Origin: Calothrix sp. PCC 7103
GTDB taxonomy: Bacteria > Cyanobacteriota > Cyanobacteriia > Cyanobacteriales > Nostocaceae
Length of the DNA: 64,000 bases
NCBI RefSeq assembly: GCF_000331305.1
Contig: NZ_KB217481.1
Location: 238,698 to 302,697 of the forward strand
Direction of reading: 5' to 3'
Shown here: one piece after another, positions 1 through 9,362 of the stretch
How the letters are laid out: each line of letters begins with the position of its first letter
How positions within the stretch are numbered: position 1 is the stretch's first letter
Notes under the pieces: generated by a model
The model's input: the letters and a program-made list of their open reading frames with translations, nothing else
The model's database searches: none
Told to the model about the DNA's origin: nothing
Translations under genes and position numbers: made by a program

Positions 1-54
1 TTAAGAGGCGCCTGCTTTTGCGGATTCTGCAATTTTCAGTATTTAACTACTATT

Positions 55-101
55 TTATTCGGTGTAAGTTTTTTTAAAAACTAAAATCTTACACCGAATA
101 A
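55..101. repeat. TTCGG hairpin, copy 1
   Basis: First of about fifteen copies of a dispersed inverted repeat. The arms are TTATTCGGTGTAA and TTACACCGAATAA, separated by 18-22 AT-rich bases. Arms are nearly invariant between copies while the loops differ, which points to selection on, or mobility of, the hairpin. All but one copy (53689-53733) lie wholly outside predicted genes in the sense that none interrupts an annotated CDS. GGCGCC or GGYRCC sites usually lie within about 100 bases. Confidence 0.9.
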
Positions 102-234
102 TCAGACACTATTTGAGCGAGTAAACAGTTGTGAGTTTTGCACAGCTTATGGGTATAGTAGTACTTTAAAACTAGTATGCACAAATGTAGTCACTTGTTG
201 GGTAATTAACAGGCGTCACAAAACCAGAGCAAGT

Positions 235-280
235 TTATTCGGTGTAAATTTTGTAAAGCTTATAATTTTACACCGAATAA
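235..280. repeat. TTCGG hairpin, copy 2
   Basis: Both 13-base arms are intact. The loop differs from copy 1. Confidence 0.9.
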
Positions 281-899
281 AGATAACCTATGTTGCTTGT
301 CTGCATTCAATACATTGATTTTGCAAACATTCGGTAGTGACTCTGAAAGGGCGCCTGTTAATTTCCGTGTGGCTGACGTTTTATTACACCTTCATTTGAA
401 AAAGAGAATTGGTGCCGAAAAAGCAAGTGTTATAAGAGTTTCATACCACGTCCACTAAAACTGATTATATATGGTTATTCCAGCGAGTGTGGATGGGCGC
501 CTCATTAATAAGTTTTTAGAGTGCTTTCATGCCCGTGGTTGTATTGGGCGGAATTAGGCATTATAAATGCGTGATGATAAATTTTTGTGAGTATTTGCTG
601 CTGTCCTGATGCTTCGATTATTCCATCAGTTTCTCTGTCACTTTTCTCCAAGACGGCACCGACACCCTTGGCACTTTAACTTTTATCTGGTAAAGTTCAT
701 TCGTGTTTGCTACAGAACGGCGCCGTTGCAGCCTACCCATTCGACAGGAACAATGCCGCCAAAACTGTACCGACACCTCGACTAGGTTTAAACTTTGGAT
801 TTTCATTTTAAGACCACCATTGCCCCACATCCTGCACAGCAGTTGCTATCTCCATGAGGGCGCCTGCTTTTCAAAACACCGTACAGCAATTGTTTGAGT

Positions 900-945
900 T
901 TATTCGGTGTAACTTTCGCAAAAACTAAAATCTTACACCGAATAA
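900..945. repeat. TTCGG hairpin, copy 3
   Basis: Both arms are intact. It lies just past the 3' end of the CHAT remnant at 973-1204, preceded by a GGCGCCTGCTTTT segment also found near position 7. Confidence 0.9.
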
Positions 946-972
946 TCAGGTGCCAGTCCACTAGCGACATCT

Positions 973-1204
973 TTACTTCCAATTGTCTTGCAATGTGAAA
1001 GCAGCCCAGTAGTAAGGTTTTGCCATTTTTATCTTGCCAAAATTGTAGCTGTGCCCCTCGTAAAGCAGTTGTAGGGGACTTATTTTGCAAAACTGCTTCG
1101 TAAAATTTAGGCATCAATTGCGATGTATCGGCATCATCAATTTGCCACAGAGATACTACCGCGCGTTTTGAACCTGCATACATTAGTTCTCTTGTTAATT
1201 CCAC
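973..1204 (-). pseudogene. CHAT-domain protease remnant (C-terminal end, frameshifted)
   Basis: The frame starting at 1204 reads LTRELMYAGSKRAVVSLWQI, which is the typical end of a CHAT caspase-like domain (LTRxxMYAGAxxVVVSLW). It continues through a conserved ALRxAQLxFW helix. Near 1010-1020 the frame shifts by one base. In the other frame the family's usual ending, PYYWAAFTLQDNWK, is complete and followed by a stop at 973-975. The N-terminal part with the catalytic His and Cys is absent. This is a decayed copy of a CHAT protein; an intact CHAT gene lies at 52633-53610 and an N-terminal ghost at 62516-62674. The CHAT assignment is strong; what the full protein did is unknown. Confidence 0.8.
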
Positions 1205-1217
1205 CTTTTACCCTTAA

Positions 1218-1406
1218 CATACTTGCCCAGGCTTGTTTCGCAGCCACTTAGTACAACAAGCTCGACGCCGTTATAAAGTTAAAACCGATCAAGGTACAAC
1301 TTTGAGTGCGCTTAAAACCAAACCCCATCAAGCTTATGACTGCCCGTTCGCTCATTTTTTAGCTCATGGCTTAATTAAGGCTTACTGGGCTTATAATCCA
1401 GACTAA
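1218..1406 (+). pseudogene. Orphan C-terminal coding fragment, unknown family
   Basis: After a stop codon at 1215-1217 there is an open frame with protein-like composition (…RRRYKVKTDQGTTLSALKTK…DCPFAHFLAHGLIKAYWAYNPD) ending in TAA at 1404-1406. It has no ATG and no ribosome binding site, so it reads as the 3' remnant of a lost gene. I do not recognise the family. It could also be chance open sequence. Confidence 0.25.
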
Positions 1407-1697
1407 TCAATCGATTCAGGCATTTTCGGTTAGTATAGGGCTTTTAGCTATTTTACGATTTAAGCTATCCCTATGCCTTAAATAACCGCTTAAGAGAGGC
1501 TTCTGTAATAGTCATAAATGTTACTGCCAATTCCTGATTTACTTAGAAATAGCCTTTTTCCCTTTATATCAAGGCTTAAATTCCCCTTTGGTTCTAAAAA
1601 TAAGTGAACGCCCAGTTATGAAGCGACTACATGGTCTGCAAATAATACATTTGTGTTAACCTGTATAAACCTAAATCTTAAAATAGTAAAGTATATT
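1407..1697. other. Intergenic, nothing recognised
   Basis: No repeat copy and no plausible gene. The AT-rich segment just before 1698 would carry the promoter of the AbiTii-like gene, but I cannot name a -10/-35 pair with confidence. Confidence 0.5.
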
Positions 1698-2438
1698 ATG
1701 GATTTACTTGCAAAAATTCAAGATGCAGCCTGTAATCAACAAATTAAATTACCTGATCTACTAAGATTATGTAAAATTTTGGCATATCGTTTAAATTACA
1801 ATCCACTCAAAATTTGGGTTGACCACGAATTAGAGGGTTATTCTAACATAGAAGAACTGCCAAGCTACAGGGTTATAAAAGATGTTCAGTTGTATGGTGA
1901 TTTTATTGGGAATCATCTCGGTGGGTTTTTAACGATTCAAAATTCACATGTTATTACTAAAAACGTACCAGAAGAATTTAGAGAAATATTATCCACTATT
2001 TATTTTAAAGATAGTGTTGCCGGCTTAGAAAAATTGCTCGAAGTATCAGAGGATGGGAGTATAAAAATTGGACTATCTGCTTATATATTTCGTTATTTGA
2101 GAAATTCCTATTCCAATATGGCATGTAGTGAAGCTTACCGAGCAATTAGTGTTCACTGCATAGAAAGTATGTTAGATACTATAAAAACTAGAATTTTAGA
2201 CTTTTCTTTAGAAATTGAATTAGAAATTGGTGAAATATCATCAGATTCGCAAAATGCTAAACTCAAAGAAATACATACATCAAACAATGTAATAAATCAA
2301 GTTTTTTATAAGTGTATTATAAAAGACAAAGTTTCCAACTATTGCCAAGACAAGCCACAGTTTGCAGGTGGAATCGTGGACGCTCAAACAGTTCAAAGCA
2401 ATCAAATAGGTGGAGATATTAATAATACAAGTAGCTGA
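1698..2438 (+). CDS. AbiTii-domain protein with C-terminal solenoid tag
   Basis: A 246-residue protein starting at ATG 1698, where the conserved family start MDLLAKIQDAA begins; an upstream in-frame start at 1653 only adds unconserved residues. Residues 1-200 match the AbiTii family (LLRLCKILAYRL…WVDHELEGY…LPSYR), which is known from abortive-infection and conflict gene neighbourhoods; its biochemical activity is not established. The last 25 residues are different. They contain FAGGIVDAQTVQSNQIGGDI (222-241), the 20-residue motif shared with five other proteins at 51.5-58.3 kb. I infer that AbiTii is the effector or sensor part and the tail is an adaptor or assembly tag. The gene stands alone between repeats with no obvious operon partner. 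Confidence 0.8.
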   Translation: MDLLAKIQDAACNQQIKLPDLLRLCKILAYRLNYNPLKIWVDHELEGYSNIEELPSYRVIKDVQLYGDFIGNHLGGFLTIQNSHVITKNVPEEFREILSTIYFKDSVAGLEKLLEVSEDGSIKIGLSAYIFRYLRNSYSNMACSEAYRAISVHCIESMLDTIKTRILDFSLEIELEIGEISSDSQNAKLKEIHTSNNVINQVFYKCIIKDKVSNYCQDKPQFAGGIVDAQTVQSNQIGGDINNTSS

Positions 2439-2853
2439 GAGCGACTTTAGTATTGAGACCTTCTTAATTATCAAATATTGCGAGTTTGCAAGCTAATACA
2501 TTGTTAAGTACGTACTAGTACCATATAAAAACGGCGCTCTTTTAAATTATTGGTGCCGAGCAAAGTGATTCTAGAAGTGATTGGAGTTGAACCGATTCGG
2601 AGCCTGCACTAAAGTTGTAGGGTTTGGAGCAACCACAAGAGTCTACAAAATGCTCTAACTATTCGGTGTAAATATTCAACTAAATTAAATCTTACACCGA
2701 ATAAAATTACCAACAGGTGCCATCTATTAAATTCAGTATTTATGTACTAATAAGTTAAAGGCTATAAAGCTGAAAATTTTTAATAAAAATATACTACCTT
2801 GATGGATAATTATATTAATCTTTGAGCAGAGTGTTTGATTACCTGCATTTATC
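2439..2853. other. Intergenic with TTCGG hairpin
   Basis: Apart from the hairpin at 2660-2704 I see only AT-rich sequence leading to the next gene. GGYRCC-type sites (GGTGCC) flank the hairpin at about 2550 and 2717. Confidence 0.6.
2660..2704. repeat. TTCGG hairpin, copy 4
   Basis: Arms TATTCGGTGTAA and TTACACCGAATAA, between the AbiTii-like gene and the chimeric methylase/nuclease gene. Confidence 0.9.
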
Positions 2854-4290
2854 ATGACTTTTGAACCGACTGATGAGATTATGCAAGCAGACGATTGGGC
2901 GCCTTTTTCCGCATCATCAATTTTTTATAAGTATTTTCAATCTCTTGGTGAGACAATGCAAGCAGATGATTGGGCGCCTTTACCTGTATCTGAAACAAGA
3001 TTATTTGAAACTTCTGAACTAGGTCTTTACATGCATGATCGTATAAATCATAAAAAGACACCTAATTTTATACAATCAATGCATAATACTGTCGAACAAG
3101 TATTAAACTCGAATGAAAAGGAGAATAAGATCAAAATAAAAGATATAAATTATTTCGCATTAATACAAAATAATACTTTTTCATTAATTACTACTAATAT
3201 AATTAATGGAAATTATATTGATGAATTAGAAAACTTACAACATATTATATTAAGCTTAAAGCCAGGTGGTAAGGCTGCTGTTATTGTTTCAGATCATGCT
3301 CTCAACATAAAAGGAGAAAATAACCAAGGAGCAAAAATTCGTGCGGAATTAATGAATAAATGCGACCTCCATACAATTTTTCGATTACCTGCGGGTAGTT
3401 TCGGCGCCCAAAATATAAAAGCAAATATATTATTTTTCGAGCGTGGCGCCAGTGTCAACGTCAGTGATGAAAGCAATACATCAAACGTTTGGTTCTACGA
3501 TATGCGAACCAACATGTCGCCATTTGGTAATGATATACCTCTGACGCAAGAAGATTTGCAGCTTTTCCAAAAAGTTTATTTTGAACAACCGCGCGCTGAA
3601 CAAGAAGCAAATAATCGTTGGCGATGTTTCAGTAGAGAAGCAATAGCAAAGCGGGGAGATAATCTTGATATTGTTTGGCTCTATGATACGCAAAGATTAA
3701 AAAAGAACAGACTTTCTGAAAATCCAGCCGTTTATAGAGTTGTTAATAAACAAAGTACCTCAATAGAAGATGAACTACAGAAAGTAGAAAAGCAAGATAA
3801 AAATTATCAACTTGAACTGCCTGTTGGTTTACCGATAAAGGTCGATGAATACAAAGGCTATCCTTACAATATTCCTATCCGAGAAGTTTGGGCACTAGAA
3901 GCAGTTAATTTTACTCCCTGGCTTAATGAAAATCTCGATATATTTTATGACCTACTTGGATTAGAAGTCAATATGTCATTAACAGAAGAAAATGTCGGTT
4001 CTTTGAGAGCCGATATGATTTTATGGGATATCGCTAATAATTGTATCGTTGTTGAAAACCAACTTGAGAAAAGTGATCATGATCACTTAGGTAAAATTAT
4101 TACTTATATTTTTAATAAAGACGCGAAGATAGGCGTATGGATAACATCTGAGATTCGACCAGAACATTTGCTGGCTGTTCAAAAATTGAATAAATATATT
4201 GAAGAGAAAATCTACATTGTAAAACTAGGCGCCATCAGGATTGCCGATTCGCCGCCAATTGCAAGATTTGAGTTAATACCGTCACACTAA
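2854..4290 (+). CDS. Chimera of HsdM C-terminal fragment and ENQ-type nuclease-like domain
   Basis: A 478-residue protein. Residues about 95-290 match the C-terminal half of type I restriction methylase HsdM (LKPGGKAAVIVSDHAL, then the RLPAGSFGAQNIKANILFFERG block, then VWFYDMRTNMSPFG). The N-terminal half with the SAM-binding motif and the NPPF/Y catalytic motif is missing, so DNA methylation by this protein alone is unlikely. Residues about 345-470 form a second domain with RADMILWD and IVVENQLEKSDHDHLGKIIT, resembling the PD-(D/E)XK-like domain of DUF4268-type proteins. The first 45 residues hold a direct duplication of MQADDWAP, whose DNA contains GGCGCC both times. No HsdS or HsdR gene lies nearby. 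It may be a remnant fused to a new domain or an unusual standalone nuclease-like factor. The start at 2854 has no strong ribosome binding site and later starts are possible. Confidence 0.65.
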   Translation: MTFEPTDEIMQADDWAPFSASSIFYKYFQSLGETMQADDWAPLPVSETRLFETSELGLYMHDRINHKKTPNFIQSMHNTVEQVLNSNEKENKIKIKDINYFALIQNNTFSLITTNIINGNYIDELENLQHIILSLKPGGKAAVIVSDHALNIKGENNQGAKIRAELMNKCDLHTIFRLPAGSFGAQNIKANILFFERGASVNVSDESNTSNVWFYDMRTNMSPFGNDIPLTQEDLQLFQKVYFEQPRAEQEANNRWRCFSREAIAKRGDNLDIVWLYDTQRLKKNRLSENPAVYRVVNKQSTSIEDELQKVEKQDKNYQLELPVGLPIKVDEYKGYPYNIPIREVWALEAVNFTPWLNENLDIFYDLLGLEVNMSLTEENVGSLRADMILWDIANNCIVVENQLEKSDHDHLGKIITYIFNKDAKIGVWITSEIRPEHLLAVQKLNKYIEEKIYIVKLGAIRIADSPPIARFELIPSH

Positions 4291-4575
4291 AACAGCGTGG
4301 CGCCTGCGCTACTAACCTAGAATTCCCCGATAGGTTTTCTTCAGTTAATAACCCATTACTTTGAGGCTCCACTTCGCCAGCAAACTAACCGTGCAACTTA
4401 CTTGCTCAAAAGTATTAGTTTGATAGTAATTAAAAGCGCCGCAACAAATCCCACACCCTAAAAATAAGGCGTTTGAGATTTATTTATATGTTACATCTGC
4501 CGCCAATAAGCCTACCAATAAAAGGTTTGAGCTTCTTAACTACAGACAGCCGATGCACAAGCATTGGTTCTAAAA

Positions 4576-7500
4576 CTAGAAGCCTTCGATTGGTTCGCCT
4601 GGATTCGACCAGTCAAACACCCAATCAAGTTGTATTGCTTCTGGCGCCTCCTCTTCTACATTTACTTCGCATTCAGGTAAAGAACTACTTTGTGCTTTAT
4701 ATTCAATGCCGAGCCAGGGAGTGAGATGACAGCGTTTAACTTTGAAAAAGCTACCAGATTTGGTTCTTACTTTTGGGTTAGTACCGTAGCCAGTATCAAA
4801 AATCTCAACTCGTTCACCGTTGTAATCAGCATCGCGGTTCACACCTAGCTTCCAAACTGAGTTGGCAGCTTTTTTGATGTAGTCAATTTGGTCAGATGTA
4901 CAGTTTACTGTCGCTGCTACCAAATCCGATTCTTTCAACGACAGTACCAAATTCCCCAATGTAGTTAAGTCATCCCACGCTTCAGTAATTTGCTCAGATA
5001 GGGTTAATTCGATTATGGGCTGAGTTTGGAATTGTACTGGCGCCAGAGATTTAACAATTTCTTTTTCTTCCTTGCTGAGTGCAGTCCACACGGCTTGTTT
5101 GGTTTTCTTGTCCCATTTAGCTGTTAGTTCTGCTATGTGAAGCCAACTTCTAAGAAGAATTGCTGCTTTCATCGACTCAATGTTTTGTCCAAGTGTCCAA
5201 AACTGTCCAGCCTGTCCATTTTTTGCATCTTCGCTTGAAACCTGCTCACAGTCTTGGTGTCCACCCTGTCCATCGTTGTCCCCAGCTAGATTTGAGTCAG
5301 TATTGTTCGGTGAATCTGGATTAACTGGATTTTCATTTTCAGTTTCTGAATTTTCACTGCTAAAACTTTGGGGAGGACAAACTGGACAGGGTGGACAGTC
5401 TTGCTGTACAAGGGTTTTAGATTGTCCAGGGTCTATTTTTTGTTCTTTAGGCGCCTGGACAGTTTGGACACCTTGCTCTGTATAAGTTTCAGGCGATTTA
5501 GGCGCCGATTCTTCATTTGTTGGTGTATTTGATGGTGTATCTGGTGGTGTATCTGGCAGGGTAAACAAATCAAAATTCCAAAAATCCTCAAATTCGGAAA
5601 GTCCACCTTCAACACACTTAGATTTCAAACAATCCCAAATTTTGTTTTGTGGTGTTTGAGGATTTTCGCCGCTATCTTTGAAGCCGAGTTCTCTCGCGAA
5701 AAATATACTTGGTAATGGAACAATGCCCTCCCAATGTGCGGCTATTCTTTCACGTTTACCGTTTACCATCGGCGCCCAGCTGCGGTCATGAAAATTTCTT
5801 GGAAGAATTGTTTTCAAGTGACTGATAAATTTGCTCATCCCAAGAGGCGAGTAACCATGTGCCTTACAGTAGGCTGTGTACCAATCATGAAGTTGATGAG
5901 ATTCAACAAATCCAAGTCTGGAATCATCCGTTGGTCGCAAGCACAAGTCAACAAAACTTTTAGTGGAATCCCCGTAGAGTGCTGCGTCTAACGCTAAATT
6001 CTTTACTCTTTCCAATGTTGGCGGAAGGGTTAGAATTTTATCGCGTTCATCGCGCGGTATCGATAAAGCCCAACTAATTACATCAGCCTTAACTTCTTCA
6101 AGTTTTTGGCGAAGGTAAGGGTCTACGTTAACTTGCCTATTTAAAACAGGGATTGGATAAGCTCGTCGTGCCCAGCCGTCACCAGCATTTTCAATTTGAA
6201 GATGGTCCACCGACGCCAACCAAAACCTTATATTCCATTGTTGAGTGTATGATGTTGGGCTAAATAGCGCGCGCCCAGACATTTCGCCGTTGTCCAATAA
6301 TTCATAGAATGTTCGTACCCCCTCGGCATAACCACCCATATCTGGGAAACCGAAAATTCGTTTACCTGTAAGGTATTGATGGCGCCCCTCTGGGGACTCA
6401 ATATCAATAAAGTTGGCTGCACTACCGCTACCATCCGAACCAAATAAGCTTGACCAAAACCTTCCCAGAGTTCCTTTACCACCACCACTTTGACCGATTA
6501 AATGCGGAAACCTGCCATAAGGCGCCGTTGGGTCGAGAAACATAGCAGTAAAAGTTCGGATTATTTCGAGCATGTCGGCGCCGAATGATTCTGTAATAAA
6601 TTTTTGGAACGCTTCCGGGCATTCTTTGTTTGGTTCGTAATTAAGTGGGATTAAATTTTTTAAGAAATATTTTCTATCATGCGGCAGCATTTCACCAGTT
6701 CTTAAATCTACTACGCAGTTAAGAAATGCTAAAAGGTGAACGTTATATGGTAGTTTTTCGGCGTATTCAAGCTTGCTACGACAAAATTTAAAAGCTGATT
6801 CTTTGTAGCTGTTTGCTTCGTATGGATAATCAACTAACCAACCAAACTTATCTGTATGTTTTAATTTAAACGCTTTATCAGCAGCAGCGGCAATGAGATT
6901 CTGAACTGTTTGATCATTCACATGCTTCAAAGTTTGTGTTATCGGCTCAAATTTATAGAAAGCAGAATTTATAACAATCCAATCATCAGCAAAAAGGTGT
7001 CGAAGAATCCAACCATCAAAGGTTTGCGCTGTAACGCAATGTTCATAAACCAAGTTCAAAGCTTCACAGACTGGTTTATAAAAAGCTTCTTTATCAAAAG
7101 TGTTATATAAAGGCACCGCCGCTTTTTCTAATTTTTCATCGTTGCTTTGATTAAAATCATTGGCTGCTGCCTCAATCTCTAGCTCAAGACGGCGAATAAA
7201 TTCTGAAAAACTCAAAATTTGAAGTATTTCTTCCAAGTCCGCTTTTTCATAATCAATGCTTACATCTCCCGGCGCCAATTCTCCGATAATATCTTGTGGG
7301 TTAACTAAAATAAGGGGAATGCCTAATTGGGCACAAACTTCAGAAAGCAGTGCAGTTTTTTTCAATCCCGCTTCGTCAGGGTCATGTAGAAAAACTATCG
7401 CAAATTCTCCACACTCCTCTTTTACAGTCGTAAGCTCCTTGATAATAAATTTCTTGTCCCAAGCACTGCCTTTAAAACTAAAGCTCGCAATAGCTTCTGC

Positions 7501-8280
7501 CCGCCCAATTTCAACAACCTTCTCTCCTTCTTGTAGTAATAGTGCTGGGATTCCGTTTGTTACTCGCTTTGCTGCTTCAATAACTTCTTCTATCCGATAA
7601 GCACGCCAGGGTTGCTTGCCTTCGTTCCACTTTATAGTGTCGGTTTTTTCTTCTATATGGCACTGACGGCATGTTTTGTTACGACCCTTCTGCTTATGAG
7701 GCGCCTCCCAATCCCAACGTCGCACTAGCTGAGTGTCTGAGTAAGAGTAGCTAATCTCGGTTAATGTATCAATTAAATTGATAGGCTTTGCTGTATTTAG
7801 ATGTTCAGAGTGAAAATACTGCTCGTACTTTTTCTGCTCTTCTTCTATTTCCTGCTTGATAAAACTGGGGATGTAGCTGTTCTTTTTATATTGAATCCGC
7901 TCTGGGATGTCAGTTGCGCTCTCCGATAACATCGCTAACTTTAAGCCAGTTGGTACAAAAGCTTGACGAGGCTTTTTCGATTTATTCTTCCTGCGATCAA
8001 ACGGAATAAACGAGAACCGTGCGGTTCCATCGACTTTATCCGTCCAAGGCGCCACTGCTTCTCGAATATCCCTTGGCTGACAGTCATGCCAACATTTATA
8101 GGCGCCGTCTTTTCCAATCGTTAAGTCATTTCCATCACACACAGGGCAAAAATATCTGTTTGGGCGCCCTGTAGGCTTGAGTTTATCTATATGGTTACGA
8201 ATATCGAATTTTGTGCTACTTGTATTATCTGTATTTACCGACTCGCTAATTGTTTGTGATTGAATTGTTTGAACTGTCAT
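4576..8280 (-). CDS. Plasmid primase-helicase (zinc finger, TOPRIM-like, D5/SF3 helicase)
   Basis: A 1234-residue replication protein. The N-terminus has a zinc-binding knuckle (C45, C48, C63, C67). A TOPRIM-like segment follows (EGEK at 251-254 and HDPDEAG around 299-305), as expected for primer synthesis (DUF3854-type). A D5_N/SF3 helicase region has Walker A GQSGGGKGT at about 596-604 and a downstream GFPDMGGYAEG segment. This layout is that of phage/plasmid P4-type replication proteins that prime and unwind at the origin. The C-terminal third is a low-complexity linker (repeated DTPPDTPSNTPTN, and CPPCPVCPP) and a small end domain. The linker's DNA is packed with TGTCCA/TGGACA motifs that recur in non-coding DNA at 13.7-14.0 and 15.8-15.9 kb. 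The ATG at 8278-8280 follows a good Shine-Dalgarno (GGAGG, about 8 bases upstream). It is the best candidate for the replication initiator of this molecule. Confidence 0.88.
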   Translation of the reverse strand: MTVQTIQSQTISESVNTDNTSSTKFDIRNHIDKLKPTGRPNRYFCPVCDGNDLTIGKDGAYKCWHDCQPRDIREAVAPWTDKVDGTARFSFIPFDRRKNKSKKPRQAFVPTGLKLAMLSESATDIPERIQYKKNSYIPSFIKQEIEEEQKKYEQYFHSEHLNTAKPINLIDTLTEISYSYSDTQLVRRWDWEAPHKQKGRNKTCRQCHIEEKTDTIKWNEGKQPWRAYRIEEVIEAAKRVTNGIPALLLQEGEKVVEIGRAEAIASFSFKGSAWDKKFIIKELTTVKEECGEFAIVFLHDPDEAGLKKTALLSEVCAQLGIPLILVNPQDIIGELAPGDVSIDYEKADLEEILQILSFSEFIRRLELEIEAAANDFNQSNDEKLEKAAVPLYNTFDKEAFYKPVCEALNLVYEHCVTAQTFDGWILRHLFADDWIVINSAFYKFEPITQTLKHVNDQTVQNLIAAAADKAFKLKHTDKFGWLVDYPYEANSYKESAFKFCRSKLEYAEKLPYNVHLLAFLNCVVDLRTGEMLPHDRKYFLKNLIPLNYEPNKECPEAFQKFITESFGADMLEIIRTFTAMFLDPTAPYGRFPHLIGQSGGGKGTLGRFWSSLFGSDGSGSAANFIDIESPEGRHQYLTGKRIFGFPDMGGYAEGVRTFYELLDNGEMSGRALFSPTSYTQQWNIRFWLASVDHLQIENAGDGWARRAYPIPVLNRQVNVDPYLRQKLEEVKADVISWALSIPRDERDKILTLPPTLERVKNLALDAALYGDSTKSFVDLCLRPTDDSRLGFVESHQLHDWYTAYCKAHGYSPLGMSKFISHLKTILPRNFHDRSWAPMVNGKRERIAAHWEGIVPLPSIFFARELGFKDSGENPQTPQNKIWDCLKSKCVEGGLSEFEDFWNFDLFTLPDTPPDTPSNTPTNEESAPKSPETYTEQGVQTVQAPKEQKIDPGQSKTLVQQDCPPCPVCPPQSFSSENSETENENPVNPDSPNNTDSNLAGDNDGQGGHQDCEQVSSEDAKNGQAGQFWTLGQNIESMKAAILLRSWLHIAELTAKWDKKTKQAVWTALSKEEKEIVKSLAPVQFQTQPIIELTLSEQITEAWDDLTTLGNLVLSLKESDLVAATVNCTSDQIDYIKKAANSVWKLGVNRDADYNGERVEIFDTGYGTNPKVRTKSGSFFKVKRCHLTPWLGIEYKAQSSSLPECEVNVEEEAPEAIQLDWVFDWSNPGEPIEGF

Positions 8281-8683
8281 AATAATGCCTCCAAAGGTTT
8301 GTTGTTTTCTTTGGAGCAGGCTTCAAACCTTTGCTGCTACAGCTTTCTGACACAGCTTCCTGGCGCCGCTTTCTATCTTAAAATACGTTTGCATCACAAG
8401 TCCTTCAAAAAATTTTGAAAAAAATTTGCAAAACAATCCTTATTCCAGCTCAATTTCAGCCTTTTAAGGTGTAAGATGAGTGTACGCGGTGTCAAGGTGG
8501 TTGGTAGTTTTGAGAAAGAACTGAAAGCTTCGCTTTGAGACAGTTTTGGCTTTTTGTTCTAACTGGCTACTTTGCCCGCCCCAAATTTGATTTAATTGAA
8601 TACAGCACTAAAGCTGCGTAGTATACAGTTATTGTACAGCCAACGCGACATTTTTTAGCGCTCCATCAAAAAATTTGAGAAAA
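8281..8683. other. Upstream region of primase gene
   Basis: A 400-base AT-rich intergenic region between two minus-strand genes. It holds the primase ribosome binding site, a GGCGCC at about 8361, and A/T-tract-rich sequence around 8400-8440. It could contain the promoter or part of the origin; I see no clear iteron here. Confidence 0.4.
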
Positions 8684-9199
8684 TTAGTGTTGATTTAGTG
8701 CGCGCGCTGCATAGCATTTTTTATCATCAAAAAGGTCTGCAAGCGAATTTGCAACTAAAATTGCGTGCTTAAGTTCGTCATATCTTGCACAAGTATACAC
8801 TTTTCCTGGATAGATATAAATATATCCTTGATTATCACTTTCGTCGTTCCACGGAATAAAATTCATTCGCTTGCCAGGGATACGACCATTTAAGATGTCC
8901 ATTGCTTTTATGCGACCATAATCTGACATTTGTTTATCGCCAACTAAAGTAGAATGCCAATCCATTTCAACAAAATATCTGCCAACTTCGTAATTAAAAT
9001 TAGAGCCTACTAATAAACCAGGTCTTTTACTTTTAATTAACCTAGATTCAATGTTTCTATCTCTTGCCTCGTCTTCGTATAAGGAAAACGGTAATCTATA
9101 TTTGACCAAAGAGTGAAAGGATGACATTATTTCATTTAAGTTTTCTCGTATAAGCTCAAATTCGCTAACATGCTCTGGTTTTATTTGTTGCATCACCAT
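8684..9199 (-). CDS. Hypothetical protein, 171 aa
   Basis: A soluble protein without membrane segments or motifs I recognise. Conserved-looking stretches are RPGLLVGSNFNYEVGRYFVEMDWHSTLVGDKQ and YGRIKAMDILNGRIPGKRMNFIPW. Two possible starts lie next to each other (M1 and M3), neither with a clear ribosome binding site. It lies upstream of the primase gene on the same strand, 400 bases away, so it may be co-regulated but is unlikely to be translationally coupled. Codon use and internal sequence look like a real gene. Function unknown. Confidence 0.55.
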   Translation of the reverse strand: MVMQQIKPEHVSEFELIRENLNEIMSSFHSLVKYRLPFSLYEDEARDRNIESRLIKSKRPGLLVGSNFNYEVGRYFVEMDWHSTLVGDKQMSDYGRIKAMDILNGRIPGKRMNFIPWNDESDNQGYIYIYPGKVYTCARYDELKHAILVANSLADLFDDKKCYAARALNQH

Positions 9200-9362
9200 A
9201 AAATTTTAAATTCGTATTTGTACTATATATTAGTATAAACTAACAATTTAAAAAAAATATATCTATATTTTTTATTATTATTTTGAATTTATCTTTATTT
9301 TTATAAGTATTTCTTATTTAAGATTAATTGAGTACAGCAGGCGCCTACCTGCTATTTTAAAA
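9200..9362. other. AT-rich spacer
   Basis: Very AT-rich sequence with runs of A and T between two minus-strand genes, ending in GGCGCC sites at about 9341 and 9368. It probably carries the promoter of the 8684-9199 gene. Confidence 0.35.

Larger units (their letters stand above)
1..802. other. Gene-free repeat region at window start
   Basis: I see no convincing gene here. The stretch holds two TTCGG hairpins (55-101 and 235-280), a degenerate GTCCACT-type hairpin around 448-486, and GGCGCC sites near 7, 352 and 495. Short open frames at 618-830 and 703-897 overlap on opposite strands and have no recognisable protein character. Confidence 0.6.

Noticed and set aside
2854..4290. Called as an active type I methylase
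   Set aside because: The catalytic NPPF/Y motif and SAM-binding region are missing.
5180..5485. 101-codon plus-strand frame inside the primase gene
   Set aside because: Antisense shadow of the low-complexity linker; the primase frame has clear domains.
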